Assembly (NCBI RefSeq): GCF_009857595.1
Contig: NZ_WWCU01000004.1
Span: 186,001 to 250,000, forward strand
Direction: 5' to 3'
Origin: Pseudoduganella aquatica
GTDB taxonomy: Bacteria > Pseudomonadota > Gammaproteobacteria > Burkholderiales > Burkholderiaceae_D
DNA: 64,000 bases
Shown here: positions 25,593 to 33,684 of the stretch, one piece after another
Position numbering within the stretch: position 1 is the first letter of the stretch
How the letters are laid out: each line of letters begins with the position of its first letter
Translations under genes and position numbers: made by a program
The notes under the pieces: model-generated
Seen by the model: only the letters and a program-made list of their open reading frames with translations
Told to the model about the DNA's origin: nothing
The model's database searches: none

Positions 25593-27953
25593 TCACACCG
25601 CCTGCGCGTCCACCACGTAGCAGTCGCGCCCGTTGCGCTTGGCGGCGTACAGGGCGTGGTCGGCGCGCGCGATCAGGCCCGATTGCGTGTCGTTGTCGCT
25701 GCCGCCGTCAAACAGCGCCAGGCCCACGCTGGTGGTCACTTGCATGGCTGCACCAGCCACGGTGAAGGGATCGCGCACGGTGGCCACGATCTTGGCCGCA
25801 AGCTGGGCCGCTTCGCCCACCTCGTCCACGTTCTCGAACACGATAATGAACTCGTCGCCGGCCAGGCGGGCCACCAGGTCGACCGCGCGCACCGCGCCGG
25901 TCAGGCGGCCGGCGAACTCCTTCAGCACCTCGTCGCCGGCGCCGTGGCCCAGGCTGTCGTTGATGGTCTTGAAGTTGTCGATATCCAGATAGGCCAGCGC
26001 CATGCGGCGGCCCAGACGCTGGCTGCGCGCCATGGCCTGCTGCAGCACTTCCTCGAACTTGCGGCGGTTGGCAATGCCGGTCAGCGGGTCGATGCGCGCC
26101 AGTTCGATCAGCTGCTGCTCGACCGCCTTGATGTGGCTCATGTCGCGCGTCAGCGAGTACACGCCGGCCACGCTGCCGTCGGCGCGCTGGTCGGGCACGA
26201 AGGTGGTTTCCAGCGTGCGCAGGTCGCCGTGCAGGCGCGCGCGGTGCTCGAAGCTCACGTGCACGCCGCTGAAGGCCTGCTCCAGGTGGGGCAGCGTCTT
26301 GGCAAAGGCGGTGGCGCCCATCACGTCCGCCAGCGGCCGGGCCACCAGGCTGGCAGGTTCCAGGCCCATCCAGTGCTTGAAGGTGGCGTTGCCAAAACGC
26401 AGCAGGTACTCGCGGTCGATATAGGCCACCAGCGCGGGCAGGTGGTCGGTGATGAGGCGCAGGCGCTTTTCACTGGCAGCCTGGGTCAGCTCGGCATTGC
26501 GGCGCTCGGTGATGTCCATCGACATCAGGTAGAAGCCCTGCACGGTGCCGTCGGCGTCCATGTCCGGCACCAGGTCCACCATCAGATGCAGCATGCGGCC
26601 CATTTCCAGGCTGTCGCGCTCCTCGTGCACGCGCTCGCCGCGCAGTGCAGCATCGATGCGGTCTTTCCAGTGCGCGTACACATCTGCGCCAAACACTTCG
26701 CTGATGGTCTTGCCCAGCATGGCGGCCGGGTCCACGCCCAGCAGTTGCTGATAGTGCTCGTTGGTGAAGCGGTAGCGCAGGTCGCAGTCGATATAGGCCA
26801 CCAGCGCCGGCATATTGTCGGCGATCATGCGGCTGCGGCGTTCGCTGGCCAGCACGCGGTCCTGCGTGACGGCGCGCTCTGCGGTGAGCTGGTAGAACGC
26901 CTCGCCCAGTTCGCCGATCTCGTCCTTGCGCATGGAGCGCAGCGAGGCGATGTCGCCGCCGCCCTGGCGCAGCGTGGCCACCCGGCTGTGCAGGCGCTGC
27001 AGCGGCGCCAGCAGGCGGTGGATGACCAGCCAGGCCAGCAGCCCGGCCACCGCCGCGAACACGCTGGCGGCGAAGATGGCTTGCCGGCGCAGCTCGATCA
27101 GCGGCGCGAAGGCCTCGTCGGTGGGAAAGCGCGCGGCGACTATCCAGCTGGTGGTTTTCAGGCGTTTGTAGGAGTAGATGCCTTCGCTGCCGTCCTTGTT
27201 CCTGGCCTCGGTCCAGCCCTCAAAACCATTCAGCGCCATTTCCGTTGCGCGGTTGTGGCCGGGGCGTTCGTTAATATGGTGCAGCAGGCGTTCCTGCGTG
27301 GGGTGGTGGATCAGGATGCCGCCGGCCGTCATGATGAACATGAAGCCGGTCTTGCCGGGTTTGAGCGCGTTGATGGGGCCGAAAAAGTCGGACTGCTGCA
27401 AATCGATGCTGGCGGCGATCACGTAGGCCACTTCGCCTTGCTGGTCGAGCACCGGCTGGGTCATGACCACGATGGGGCGGCCGGACAGCCGGCTCATCAG
27501 CGGCGCGGAGATCAGCCCCTTGCGCTGGCGGATGGTCTGGTCGAAGTAGGGGCGGCCGGTGGCGTCCACGCTGGGCTCCTTGGAGTCCGAGCGCAGCGTG
27601 GCCACCATCCTGCCTTTGCGGTCGAACGCCACCACATTGTAGAACTCGGCGCTCACCGCAGGCCGCGCCAGCAGCAGGGCCTGCAGCGCGGACGGATCGC
27701 TTTGGGCGCCGGGCGGCAGGCCCTCGGGCAGGGTGGAGAGCAGGGCGCGCTTGGTTTCCAGCTGCTCGTCGACGTAGGCGGCTGCGCTGGACAGCACCGC
27801 GTATTGCTGGGAGCCGATGACGGCCTTCATGTCGCGCTCGGCCAGCATCAGGGCCAGGATGGTGACGATCGTGGTGGCAGCCAGCACCAACAGGATGACT
27901 ACCGCGGTCATCCGGGATTTAAGGGTGCGTGGCAGGAAGCCGGTTGTGGCCAT
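25593..27953 (-). CDS. dCache-HAMP-PAS-PAS-GGDEF diguanylate cyclase
   Basis: A 786-residue inner-membrane protein: TM1 (~18-38), dCache sensor (~45-290; PYFDQTIRQRKGLISAP), TM2 (~300-322), HAMP-like linker, two PAS domains (~375-490 and ~500-615; each with PALVAYID) and GGDEF (~625-785). The active-site motif is AGDEF within ARLAGDEFIIVF, an active-type variant. It makes c-di-GMP in response to extracytoplasmic ligand and PAS input. The start is uncertain: ATG 27953 is chosen, but the frame extends to an ATG at 27992 and neither has a clear ribosome site. It is divergent from the caspase-fusion gene. Confidence 0.88.
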   Translation of the reverse strand: MATTGFLPRTLKSRMTAVVILLVLAATTIVTILALMLAERDMKAVIGSQQYAVLSSAAAYVDEQLETKRALLSTLPEGLPPGAQSDPSALQALLLARPAVSAEFYNVVAFDRKGRMVATLRSDSKEPSVDATGRPYFDQTIRQRKGLISAPLMSRLSGRPIVVMTQPVLDQQGEVAYVIAASIDLQQSDFFGPINALKPGKTGFMFIMTAGGILIHHPTQERLLHHINERPGHNRATEMALNGFEGWTEARNKDGSEGIYSYKRLKTTSWIVAARFPTDEAFAPLIELRRQAIFAASVFAAVAGLLAWLVIHRLLAPLQRLHSRVATLRQGGGDIASLRSMRKDEIGELGEAFYQLTAERAVTQDRVLASERRSRMIADNMPALVAYIDCDLRYRFTNEHYQQLLGVDPAAMLGKTISEVFGADVYAHWKDRIDAALRGERVHEERDSLEMGRMLHLMVDLVPDMDADGTVQGFYLMSMDITERRNAELTQAASEKRLRLITDHLPALVAYIDREYLLRFGNATFKHWMGLEPASLVARPLADVMGATAFAKTLPHLEQAFSGVHVSFEHRARLHGDLRTLETTFVPDQRADGSVAGVYSLTRDMSHIKAVEQQLIELARIDPLTGIANRRKFEEVLQQAMARSQRLGRRMALAYLDIDNFKTINDSLGHGAGDEVLKEFAGRLTGAVRAVDLVARLAGDEFIIVFENVDEVGEAAQLAAKIVATVRDPFTVAGAAMQVTTSVGLALFDGGSDNDTQSGLIARADHALYAAKRNGRDCYVVDAQAV

Positions 27954-28111
27954 GTGTCGTAGCAAATCGTTCGGTAGCGTGGAGTATTGCACACCCGGCC
28001 CCGGCTAGCTATGGATTTAGCAAGGCTGTGCACGCCGCAGGATTGCCAGTTTTGCAAAAAGCCGCGCATGCCATACAATTGCTGCACTGCATCTAAATCA
28101 GGTCATGCCCC

Positions 28112-30844
28112 GTGATTTCCAAGCCCAAGCTGTTGGCCCTTGTTGCCGCCGCCTCCCTGTCCGCCGCCGGCGCAGGGTATTTCTACACCCACCGCGCGCA
28201 GCCCGCGCCGGCTGAGGGGACGGCTTCCAGCGCCCCCGGGCTTGGCGGCACCGCCACCGCGCAGTCCCAGCAGCAGGCCATCGCGGGCCAGCTTGGCGAG
28301 GTGCTGGCCGCCTACCGCAAGACCATCGTGCTGCTGGCCGACGAAAAATCGCTGGGCGAGGGGGAAAAGGCCCAGGCCAACCGTGTGGGGCAGGGGCTGT
28401 TCCATGACAACCAGCTGCGCATCGCCCGCGCGGACGAGGCGCTGGCGGCGCTGGCAGCCTCGCCGGACAGCGGCCGCTTCGCGTCCCTGGGCGCGCTGCT
28501 GGACTATATCGAGGCCGACCCCGGCCTGTACGACGCCGACCGCCTGGCCTTCCGCGAGCTGCTGCAAGCGCTGCGCGGCCATGTGGCCAAGGACGGCTCG
28601 CTGCCCGCCATCAAGCTGCACAAGCGCATTTCGGAGGATATGGACGCGCTGGCCGAGATCGAGCGCAATTACGACCAGGAGATCAAACAGATATTCGGCC
28701 GCTTCGAGGCGCGCGGCATAGAACTGAAGCGTGAACGCTGGGAAGACTACGTGGCGCGGCTGAAGAAGCTGTACAGCCGCGAGCAGATCCTCAAGGAATA
28801 CGGCGTGGTGCTGCCATATCCAACGCCCCCGGCGCCGCCTGCGGCAGCCGCTTCCGCCGCCGGTGCCGAAGACGGCGAAATCTTCGGCAAGTCCCTGCCC
28901 AAAAAGACCGTGGTACTGACCTTCGACGACGGTCCGCACAAGCGCTACAGCGAAGAGATCGCCGCCATCCTCAAGCAGTATGGCGCGCCGGCGGTCTTCT
29001 TTTCCGTGGGCCGCAACCTGGGCAGCGTGGACGCCTCGCACCAGGCCAAGCTTAACAGCGGCGCGGAAGTGAGCCGCAAGCTCAGCGCGGCGGGCTATAC
29101 GCTGGCCAACCACAGCTACAGCCATGCCCAGCTGTCCAAGGAAAGCGGCGACAAGCTGCGCGCCGAAATCCTCGATACCGACCTGCTGCTGAAAGCGGTG
29201 GACGCCGGCCGCTCGCCGCTGTTCCGCTTCCCGTATGGCGCGCGCAACGGCGAGGGGCTGGCCGCGTTGCATAAAGCCGAGCTGAAATCGGTCATGTGGA
29301 ATATCGATTCGCTGGACTGGGCCGATCCGGTGCCCGCTTCCATCGCGGGACGGGTGCTCCAAGCGCTGGAGAAAGAAGGGCGCGGCATTATCCTGTTCCA
29401 CGATATCCATGAGCGCACCGTGAAAGCGCTGCCCGTCATCCTGGACCGGCTGGTGGCCGAGGGCTACCAGTTCGCAGGCTGGGACGGCAGCACCTTCAAG
29501 GTGGCGCAAGGCACGCCCGCGCAGGGCCAGGCCGCAGCGGCGCCGGTGTCCGCCGGGTATGGCAATTCCTGGGCCATCGTGATCGGCATCGACGACTACG
29601 CCAAATGGCCCAAGCTGCAATACGCGGTGCGCGACGCGCAGGGCGTGCGGCAGACCCTGATCGACAAGTTCGGCTTCGCCGCCGAGCGCGTGGTGACGCT
29701 GAAGAATGGCGAGGCGACCCGCGCCGGCATCCTGGGCGCCTTCCACGACAGGCTGGCGCATGGCGGCGTGCAGAAGAACGACCGCATCTTTGTGTTCTTC
29801 GCCGGCCACGGCGCCACCCGCAAGCTCAGCTCGGGACGCGACCTCGGCTATATCGTGCCGGTGGACGCGGCGCCGGACCAGCTGGCCACCGATGCGATTC
29901 CGATGACGGAAATCCAGAACATCGCGGAAAGCCTGAGCGCCAAGCACGTGCTGTTCGTGATGGACGCCTGCTACAGCGGCCTGGGCCTGACGCGCGGCGG
30001 CTCCTCGTCTTCCTTCCTGCGCGACAACGCCAAGCGTATCGGCCGCCAGATGCTGACGGCCGGCGGCGGCGACCAGCTGGTGGCGGACGGCGGCCCGAAC
30101 GGCCACTCGGTGTTCACCTGGACGCTGCTGCAAGGCCTGGGCGGCAAGGCCGACCTGAACGGCGACGGCCTGATCACGGCGACCGAGCTGGCGGCCTATG
30201 TGGCGCCGGCGGTGGCGGGCGTGTCCAGCCAGACCCCGGCCTTCGGCAGCCTGCCGGGGTCGGAAGGCGGCGACTTCGTGTTCGAGCTGCCGGCCGAAAC
30301 GGAGTTCCTGGGCGCGGCCACGGTGCAGCTCTCCAACGACGCCATCGCGCTCAATTCCAAGCTGGACGTCAGGCTGGACGCCAAGCCGGACGGCAAGCCC
30401 GACGCCACGCCGGCCGCCGTCACGGTCAAAGACCTGCACGGCAAGGAGCAGGCGATTACGCCGCCGCCCGCAGTGCCCATATCCGCGCGCCAGCTTGCGC
30501 AGCGCGCCAACGACAGGGGCTTGCAGCTCTACAAGGAGAAGCAGTACGCGGCGGCCGAGGCGCAGTTCACCGAAGCGCTCAAGCTGCGCGCCGACTTTGC
30601 GCTGGCGGCGAACAACCTCGGCTTTGTGTTCTACAAGCAGGAGCGCTATCCGGAGGCGGCGCGCTGGTTCGAGAACACCATCAAGATGGACCCGTCGCGC
30701 GCCATCGCCTACCTGAACCTGGGCGACGCCACCGCGCGCGCGGGCGACGCGAAACGGGCGCAGGGCGCTTACAAGACCTACCTTGAGCTGGCGCCGAACG
30801 GCAGCGGCGCGGCTTATGCACGGCAGCAGCTGGAGAAGCTGTGA
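28112..30844 (+). CDS. Exported polysaccharide deacetylase - caspase-like peptidase - TPR fusion
   Basis: A 910-residue protein. Residues ~7-25 form a signal/anchor helix and ~50-235 a helical region. Residues ~262-455 form a NodB deacetylase with all five motifs: TFDDGPH, HSYSH, RFPYGARN, DSLDW and LFHDIH. Residues ~485-735 form a caspase-fold (C14) domain with the catalytic His in FFAGHGA (~565) and Cys in FVMDACYSG (~618), plus a DLNGDGLITATEL loop (~681) that looks EF-hand-like. Residues ~798-908 form three TPR-like repeats. Deacetylase and peptidase sites both look intact. It would act outside the inner membrane, on glycans and peptides respectively. It starts at GTG 28112. It overlaps the HAD gene by one base and leads a three-gene operon. 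The role of the combination is unknown. Confidence 0.88.
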   Translation: MISKPKLLALVAAASLSAAGAGYFYTHRAQPAPAEGTASSAPGLGGTATAQSQQQAIAGQLGEVLAAYRKTIVLLADEKSLGEGEKAQANRVGQGLFHDNQLRIARADEALAALAASPDSGRFASLGALLDYIEADPGLYDADRLAFRELLQALRGHVAKDGSLPAIKLHKRISEDMDALAEIERNYDQEIKQIFGRFEARGIELKRERWEDYVARLKKLYSREQILKEYGVVLPYPTPPAPPAAAASAAGAEDGEIFGKSLPKKTVVLTFDDGPHKRYSEEIAAILKQYGAPAVFFSVGRNLGSVDASHQAKLNSGAEVSRKLSAAGYTLANHSYSHAQLSKESGDKLRAEILDTDLLLKAVDAGRSPLFRFPYGARNGEGLAALHKAELKSVMWNIDSLDWADPVPASIAGRVLQALEKEGRGIILFHDIHERTVKALPVILDRLVAEGYQFAGWDGSTFKVAQGTPAQGQAAAAPVSAGYGNSWAIVIGIDDYAKWPKLQYAVRDAQGVRQTLIDKFGFAAERVVTLKNGEATRAGILGAFHDRLAHGGVQKNDRIFVFFAGHGATRKLSSGRDLGYIVPVDAAPDQLATDAIPMTEIQNIAESLSAKHVLFVMDACYSGLGLTRGGSSSSFLRDNAKRIGRQMLTAGGGDQLVADGGPNGHSVFTWTLLQGLGGKADLNGDGLITATELAAYVAPAVAGVSSQTPAFGSLPGSEGGDFVFELPAETEFLGAATVQLSNDAIALNSKLDVRLDAKPDGKPDATPAAVTVKDLHGKEQAITPPPAVPISARQLAQRANDRGLQLYKEKQYAAAEAQFTEALKLRADFALAANNLGFVFYKQERYPEAARWFENTIKMDPSRAIAYLNLGDATARAGDAKRAQGAYKTYLELAPNGSGAAYARQQLEKL

Positions 30845-31506
30845 TGCGGCTGGAAGGCATCCTGTGGGACAACGACGGTGTGCTGGTCGATACCGAGCGG
30901 CTGTTCTACCAGTCCAACCGCGAGCTGTTCCTGCCTTTCGGCATAGACTTGTCCGAGCTGGACTTCTTCAACTGGTATCTGGCCGATAACTGCGGCGCCT
31001 GGCATCTGCTGGAGCACCTGGGCATGAGCGGGGAACGCATCGCCGAACTGCGCGAGGGCCGCAACCGGCGCTACTCGGAGCTGCTGCTGGGCGCGGCCGT
31101 GGCGCCGATAGCCGGCGTGGCGCAGCTGCTGTCCGCGCTGTCGCCACGGCTGGCGATGGGCGTCGTGACGAGCTCCATGGGCAGCCATTTCGAGCTGATC
31201 CATTCCAGGCTGGACTTGCTGCGCCACTTCCGCTTTGTGCTGACGGCTGAGCACTACGCCAACAGCAAGCCGTCACCGGAACCGTATTTGCTGGGGCTGC
31301 AAAAGCTGGGGCTGGCGCCGGAGCAGTGCGTGGTGGTGGAGGATTCGCCGCGCGGCTTGCAGGCAGCCAAGGCGGCCGGCCTGCGCTGCATCGTGCTGCG
31401 CAACGAGCTGACGCGCCATTACGATTTTCCAGGCGCCTGGCGCATCGCCGACGACGTGGGTGCGCTGCATGCCGAACTGGCGGCGCTGGCTGACGCGGAG
31501 CACTGA
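30844..31506 (+). CDS. HAD superfamily hydrolase (beta-phosphoglucomutase/phosphatase type)
   Basis: A 220-residue HAD subfamily IA protein. Motif I is WDNDGVLVDTE (~9-19), with a helical cap, motif II VVTSS (~102), motif III KPSPEPY (~143) and motif IV VVEDSPRG (~162). These enzymes dephosphorylate sugar phosphates or similar small molecules in the cytoplasm. The ATG shares one base with the stop of the deacetylase-caspase gene (TGATG), so they are translationally coupled. The glycosyltransferase gene follows 3 bases after the stop. Substrate unknown; a sugar phosphate for the neighbouring transferase is plausible. Confidence 0.85.
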   Translation: MRLEGILWDNDGVLVDTERLFYQSNRELFLPFGIDLSELDFFNWYLADNCGAWHLLEHLGMSGERIAELREGRNRRYSELLLGAAVAPIAGVAQLLSALSPRLAMGVVTSSMGSHFELIHSRLDLLRHFRFVLTAEHYANSKPSPEPYLLGLQKLGLAPEQCVVVEDSPRGLQAAKAAGLRCIVLRNELTRHYDFPGAWRIADDVGALHAELAALADAEH

Positions 31507-31509
31507 ACC

Positions 31510-32703
31510 GTGGCGCGCTTCCATCTGTGCTGGGAACTCGGCGGTGGCCTGGGACATGCCGGGCGGCTCAAATTGCTGGCGGCGGCCTTGCTGGCGCGCG
31601 GGCACGAGGTAAGCGTCAGCCTGCGCGACGTGGCGCAGGCGCAGGGCATGTTCGCCGGACTGAACACGCCTGTGCTGCAGGCGCCGCTCTGGCTGCACCA
31701 TGTGGTGGGCCTGCCGCCCGAGCACGGCAACCATGCAGAGATCCTGATGGCTGCGGGCTACTGGCAGCCCGCGCCGCTGGCGGGCGTGGTGGACGCCTGG
31801 CGCGGCATGTTCAGCCTGCTGCGGCCGGATGTGGTGGTGGCCGACTACGCGCCCACCGCGATACTGGCTGCGCGCAGCATGGGTGTGCGCAGTGCGTCGG
31901 TGGGATCGGCGTTCTCGATGCCTCCCGCCGCGCAGGCGCTGCCGCCGCTGCGCGGCTGGGAAAACATTCCCCCGCAGCGCCTGGCCGCCGCCGAAGCGCA
32001 CGTTCTGCAAACCGCGAACGCCGTGCTGGCGCACCATCGAGCGCCCTTGCTTTCCTGGGCCGCCGATCTGCTTGCCGGCGATGCCCAGCTGCTTACGACC
32101 TGGCCGGAGCTTGACCACTACGACCGCGCGGCAGCTCCCGTCTGGCTCGGCCCGGCCTTCCTGCCCGCTGGCGGGGAGGAGCCGGTCTGGCCTGCAGGCG
32201 ATGGCCCGAAAGTATTCGCCTATCTGAAAGCCGGCCACGCCAGCCATGCGGATGTGCTGCTGGCCCTGGCGCAGGAAGGCTGCCGCGTGCTGTGCTATTT
32301 GCCGGAGGTGGCCAACGGCAAGGCGCCGCCGGTCGCCGCGCCCAATGTGTCTTTCGCGCGTAGCCCGGTGGCGTTGCGGGCGGCGCTGGCCGACGCGCAG
32401 CTGTGCGTCACGCACGCCGGGGAAGCGACGCTGGCGCAAGCCATGCTGGCCGGCGTCCCCATGCTGATGCTGCCGATGCAGCTGGAACAGTTCCTCACCG
32501 CGCGCCGCATCGCCAGCGCCGGCATGGGCGTGAACGCCGCCATGCTGGCGCAGCCGGTGGGCTGGCGGGAGGTCGTCCGCCACATGCTGGCAACGCCCGG
32601 CTACTCGGCCGGTGCCCTGGCATTCGCCCAGCGCACGCGGGGCTATCGGGTCGACGCCATGGCCGCCCAGGTTACGGGGATACTGGAAGGCATGGCGGCT
32701 TAA
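31510..32703 (+). CDS. GT1-type glycosyltransferase (MGT/YjiC-like)
   Basis: A 397-residue GT-B fold enzyme. The N domain starts ELGGGLGHAGRLKLLAAALL (glycine loop). The C domain has the nucleotide-sugar motif region THAGEATLAQAMLAGVPML (~303-321) followed by MQLEQFLTARRIASAGMG, as in UDP-glycosyltransferases acting on lipids, carotenoids or natural products. No signal peptide. It starts at GTG 31510 with GGAG 9 bases upstream. It is the last gene of the caspase-fusion operon. Acceptor and donor are unknown. Confidence 0.82.
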   Translation: MARFHLCWELGGGLGHAGRLKLLAAALLARGHEVSVSLRDVAQAQGMFAGLNTPVLQAPLWLHHVVGLPPEHGNHAEILMAAGYWQPAPLAGVVDAWRGMFSLLRPDVVVADYAPTAILAARSMGVRSASVGSAFSMPPAAQALPPLRGWENIPPQRLAAAEAHVLQTANAVLAHHRAPLLSWAADLLAGDAQLLTTWPELDHYDRAAAPVWLGPAFLPAGGEEPVWPAGDGPKVFAYLKAGHASHADVLLALAQEGCRVLCYLPEVANGKAPPVAAPNVSFARSPVALRAALADAQLCVTHAGEATLAQAMLAGVPMLMLPMQLEQFLTARRIASAGMGVNAAMLAQPVGWREVVRHMLATPGYSAGALAFAQRTRGYRVDAMAAQVTGILEGMAA

Positions 32704-32705
32704 CC

Positions 32706-33608
32706 TTAGTACAAGTTAAGCGCTTTGCCGAGCATACCCACGGCGGTGACGCTCAGCGTCGCCAGGATGCCGAACATCCAGCGGATACTGGTGCGGAATT
32801 CCGATTCCGCCGCAATACGCCGGTCCACTTCTCTGTCCCAGCGGGCTTGGCGTTCTTGCTCATGACGTTCGCTTCTCGCTTCGACCAGTTCAAATGCGTG
32901 GCGAGCCCGCTCCTCTGCCTTCTCGCTTTCGCTGCGGGCCAGCTCCTCCGCTTTCTCATGTGCGATACGAGCCCGCTCCTCCGATTTCTCGCGTTCGCTG
33001 CGGGCCAGCTCCTCCGCTTTCTCATGTGCGATACGAGCCCGCTCCTCCGATTTCTCGCGTTCGCTGCGGGCCAGCACTTCCGCTCTCTCGCGTTCGCTAC
33101 GGGCTAATTCAGCGGCATTTTCACGTTCCCGTTGCGCGATTTCCGCGGCCTTTTCGTGTTCGTTTTTAGCCAGTTCGAACGCTTTCCACCAGCGCTCGCT
33201 TGCCTCCTCGCTTTCACGGAGGTGCTTTTCGTGCTCTCGCCGCCAGAACTCTGCGGCCTGTTCCCGATCTTCCTGCAGCTTGGCCTCCCACCGCAATGAT
33301 TCGGCTTGTCTGGCGGCCGCTTGCTCCTTGCTTTCCTGGCGCCACCTTTCTTCCATGCGTAGCGCTTCCGTTTGCCTGGCCTCGACAAATGCGGAAAACT
33401 CCTTGCGCCATTCCTGGCGGTAAGCTTCGAGCTGTCCCTGAAGTGCGCGCAGGCGTTCGTCGACGCGCTGAAAACCGTCATCCATGCGCTGCTGCAGCGT
33501 ATGTATCAGTGCAACGACGTTTTCCATATTTGCCTCTAGCCGGACTATCCGTGCTTCATGACCATCTTCGGCAGCGCGATTGTGGTTGTCAAGCTGGGCT
33601 GGACTCAT
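32706..33608 (-). CDS. Tail-anchored coiled-coil protein with nine 11-residue repeats
   Basis: A 300-residue, very charged helical protein. Residues ~20-145 are coiled coil. Residues 147-245 are nine tandem 11-residue repeats of the form A-R-x-E-x-E-K-A-E-E-L (hendecads). Residues ~277-295 form a single C-terminal TM helix (WMFGILATLSVTAVGMLG). There is no signal peptide, so it should be anchored to the inner membrane by its tail with the rod in the cytoplasm. The layout recalls DUF1640/CCDC90-like proteins, but identity is not certain. GGAG 7 bases before ATG 33608 fixes the start. It converges with the glycosyltransferase gene, 2 bases apart. Confidence 0.75.
   Translation of the reverse strand: MSPAQLDNHNRAAEDGHEARIVRLEANMENVVALIHTLQQRMDDGFQRVDERLRALQGQLEAYRQEWRKEFSAFVEARQTEALRMEERWRQESKEQAAARQAESLRWEAKLQEDREQAAEFWRREHEKHLRESEEASERWWKAFELAKNEHEKAAEIAQRERENAAELARSERERAEVLARSEREKSEERARIAHEKAEELARSEREKSEERARIAHEKAEELARSESEKAEERARHAFELVEARSERHEQERQARWDREVDRRIAAESEFRTSIRWMFGILATLSVTAVGMLGKALNLY
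32940..33071. repeat. Perfect tandem duplication of 66 bp inside the coiled-coil gene
   Basis: 32940-33005 and 33006-33071 are identical over all 66 bases, encoding two copies of a 22-residue (2 x 11) unit. Further diverged 33-bp units flank them on both sides. The perfect identity suggests recent expansion and possible length variation between strains. Confidence 0.9.
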
Positions 33609-33684
33609 GGCTGGGCTCCAACGAGGATAACACCTCACTGTCGCTCAACTTCGTTGCACTGCTTTGCGGCCGCGCAAGGTCTCT

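Noticed and set aside
25278..27962. 894-codon open frame antisense to the dCache-PAS-GGDEF gene
   Set aside because: Same shadow composition (His, Gln, Gly, Arg repeats) and full overlap with a well-supported gene.
28103..30439. 778-codon open frame antisense to the deacetylase-caspase gene
   Set aside because: Composition is Arg/His/Gly/Gln-rich with no recognisable domain, and the plus strand holds a clear multi-domain protein. It is a GC-rich shadow frame.
32874..33170. Regularly spaced repeats considered as a CRISPR array
   Set aside because: Repeats are contiguous, in frame and encode 11-residue coiled-coil units; there are no unique spacers or cas genes.
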